This document shows positions 6,029-7,272 of a stretch of DNA of 7,272 nucleotides, one piece after another. The notes beneath the pieces are model-generated. The model did no database searches. It had not been told where the DNA came from and saw only the letters and a list, made by a program, of their open reading frames with translations. The first letter of the stretch is position 1, and the number at the start of each line of letters is the position of its first letter. The position numbers and the translations under genes are program-made. The stretch comes from Thermoanaerobaculia bacterium (GTDB taxonomy: Bacteria > Acidobacteriota > Thermoanaerobaculia > UBA5066), in assembly GCA_023717585.1 (NCBI GenBank), contig JAMQPJ010000014.1, positions 1-7,272 on the forward strand, written 5' to 3'.

Positions 6029-6037
6029 CCCTCTCCC

Positions 6038-7272
6038 ATGACCACCGTTCTCTTCGCCGACCGCGACGGCGCGGCATTTGGCCCGCTCGGGACGCGCATC
6101 GTGCCCGCTCTCCTTCCGCTCGCGGGCTTACCCGCGCTCGAGCATGCGCTCGAGGCGCTCGTTCGGGCCGGCCGCCGCTCGGCTCTTCTCGTCGTCGGCC
6201 CCCGCGCGCCCGAGATCGAGCGCCGGTTCGGCAAGGGCATTCGCTGGGGCATCGCGCTCGAGATCGTGCGGCGCGAGGACGGAGAGACGACCGGCGACGT
6301 CCTGCGCCGGCTCGAGCCGCGGCTGGACGGCGAGACGATCGTCGTGCGCGGCGACGTGGGCGTTCATGCCGCCCTCGGCGAGTTCCTGAGAAAGGTGGAC
6401 GAGGCGCGCGGGCCGATCGTGGCCGGACTCCTGGGCGGACGCCCGGCCGGCGTCTGGCGTCTCCTGCCCGGCGCGCTCAAGAAGAAGGACTTCCCGCGCG
6501 AGCCCGGCGCGGCCGAGTGGACGGCAGACCCGGACCACGCGGCGCTTCCGCTCACGGAAGGCCCCGTCCTCCTCGCCGACGTCGCGTCGTACGCGAGGGC
6601 CGACCGCGCCGCCGCCGGGGCTTCGGGTACTTCGGGCGCGCCCGCGCTCTCCGACCGTGCCACGGTGGACGGCACCGCGACGCTTCAGGAGAGAACGACC
6701 GTGGCGGAGGAAGCCGTCGTCCTCTCGGAGGCGCGCCTCTCGGCGGTGAGCGTTCTTCCCCGAACCGCGATTCCGCCCGGACTCGCGCTCGAAAACGCCG
6801 TCGTCTCGGGCAATCTCGTCGTCGAGGCGTCGACGGGCGCGACGAGCCTCCTCACCGACCGGCTGCCGGCCGTCGCGAGAAACGCAGGGACGAGCGCCTC
6901 CGGGTCGTCGAATCGGGGCCTCGGCCTCGTCGCTCTGGCCCTCTCTCTCCCGCTGTGGCCCGTGGCCGCCATCTGGAGCGCGATCGCGAACGCGGGCCAC
7001 GCGACGCGCCCCGTCACTCTTTCGGGAAACGCGCCGGGGGGCGGACGCACCGCGTTCTCGACGTTCCAGTTCGAGACGGCGGTTCCCGTGCTGCGGGACC
7101 TGCCGCTGCTGTTCGCGGTGGTGTCGGGACGCCTCGCGCTCTCCGGCGTGACGCCGCTGACGCCCGCGGAGGAGGCGGGGCTTCGCGAGCCGTGGGAAAA
7201 GGTGCGAAACGAGGCCCCGGTGGGAGCTCTTTCGCTCGCGCGGCTCGCCGCGCCCGCATCGGCCCCGTCCGA
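6038..7272 (+). CDS. Fusion: degenerate NDP-sugar pyrophosphorylase + beta-helix + degenerate sugar transferase (3' truncated)
   Basis: 411 visible residues, still open at the window end. Residues 1-185 follow the sugar nucleotidyltransferase pattern: a first strand TVLFA, then PALLPLAG (23-30), PALEHALEALVRAG (32-45), LLVVG (50-54), FGKGIRWGIALEIV (64-77) and VVRGD (102-106). The signature GGxGTR is replaced by DRDGAA and the usual catalytic lysines are missing. Residues 204-251 form hexapeptide repeats in perfect register (L204, V210, L216, V222, V228, L234, L240), a left-handed beta-helix as in GlmU-type enzymes. A hydrophobic segment (295-316) is followed by STFQFETA (341-348) and LPLLFAVVSGRLALSGVTPLTPAE (split across 355-378), echoing polyprenyl-phosphate sugar-1-phosphate transferases. 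The usual DELPQ is RDLPL and GPRP is GVTP. It probably acts at the inner membrane in glycan assembly; catalysis is doubtful. ATG 6038 lies 10 bases after the GT39-type gene. Confidence 0.8.
   Translation, partial: MTTVLFADRDGAAFGPLGTRIVPALLPLAGLPALEHALEALVRAGRRSALLVVGPRAPEIERRFGKGIRWGIALEIVRREDGETTGDVLRRLEPRLDGETIVVRGDVGVHAALGEFLRKVDEARGPIVAGLLGGRPAGVWRLLPGALKKKDFPREPGAAEWTADPDHAALPLTEGPVLLADVASYARADRAAAGASGTSGAPALSDRATVDGTATLQERTTVAEEAVVLSEARLSAVSVLPRTAIPPGLALENAVVSGNLVVEASTGATSLLTDRLPAVARNAGTSASGSSNRGLGLVALALSLPLWPVAAIWSAIANAGHATRPVTLSGNAPGGGRTAFSTFQFETAVPVLRDLPLLFAVVSGRLALSGVTPLTPAEEAGLREPWEKVRNEAPVGALSLARLAAPASAPS

Noticed and set aside
4728..6041. 437-residue plus-strand open frame
   Set aside because: Frame-shifted shadow of the membrane glycosyltransferase, Arg-rich and without membrane segments.
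6137..6163. Near-direct repeat around GCGCTCGAG
   Set aside because: It lies in coding sequence for ALEHALEAL, a helix repeat of common codons; no sign of a mobile-element end or recombination site.
6128..7000. 290-residue minus-strand open frame
   Set aside because: Antisense to the fusion gene, whose frame stays open to the window end and carries recognisable domains.
1..7272. Defence system, mobile element, CRISPR array or tRNA
   Set aside because: I looked for transposase or integrase motifs, spaced repeats and tRNA arms and saw none; the gene content is ordinary metabolism and glycan assembly.

Overview
The window is dense bacterial coding sequence of very high GC content (roughly 70% by eye), with G or C at most third codon positions. 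It has seven protein genes, short intergenic gaps (10 to 78 bases), and no RNA gene, mobile element, CRISPR array or phage gene that I can see. The style would fit an Acidobacteriota, Myxococcota or similar high-GC soil lineage, but nothing here fixes the taxon.

Layout. (1) Bases 1-597 (+): the C-terminal part of an unrecognised protein that begins upstream of the window. (2) 663-2189 (-): an apparently exported flavin amine oxidase, convergent with gene 1. (3) 2268-2705 (+): a small exported, lysine-rich, arginine-free protein with an NTF2-like look, divergent from gene 2. (4) 2748-3542 (-): a membrane-anchored polysaccharide deacetylase, and (5) 3550-4410 (-): a family 2 glycosyltransferase of the LPS-core (WaaE/KdtX-like) type. 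Genes 5 and 4 form one operon with a 7-base gap. (6) 4489-6027 (+): a polytopic GT39/ArnT-like glycosyltransferase, and (7) 6038 to the window end (+): an unusual fusion of a degenerate sugar nucleotidyltransferase-like domain, a left-handed beta-helix, a membrane segment and a degenerate bacterial sugar-transferase domain. Gene 7 is cut by the window edge.

Genes 4 to 7 read as part of a cell-surface glycan locus. Gene 5 would add a sugar from a nucleotide donor in the cytoplasm. Gene 6 would transfer a sugar from a polyprenyl-phosphate donor on the outer face of the membrane. Gene 4 would de-N-acetylate the product. Gene 7 resembles two early steps (sugar activation and polyprenyl-phosphate priming) but appears to lack the catalytic signatures of both. 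The two halves fire divergently from a 78-base region (4411-4488).

The most notable small-scale signal is promoter placement. Four genes (starts at 2189-, 4410-, 4489+ and 6038+) lack a clear Shine-Dalgarno sequence and have a -10-like hexamer only 6 to 9 bases before the start codon, which predicts leaderless or nearly leaderless mRNAs. The one free-standing gene with a good Shine-Dalgarno (2268+) has its -10-like box 35 bases upstream. I found no convincing defence or mobile system. The fusion protein and the leaderless layout are the best candidates for something under-described.
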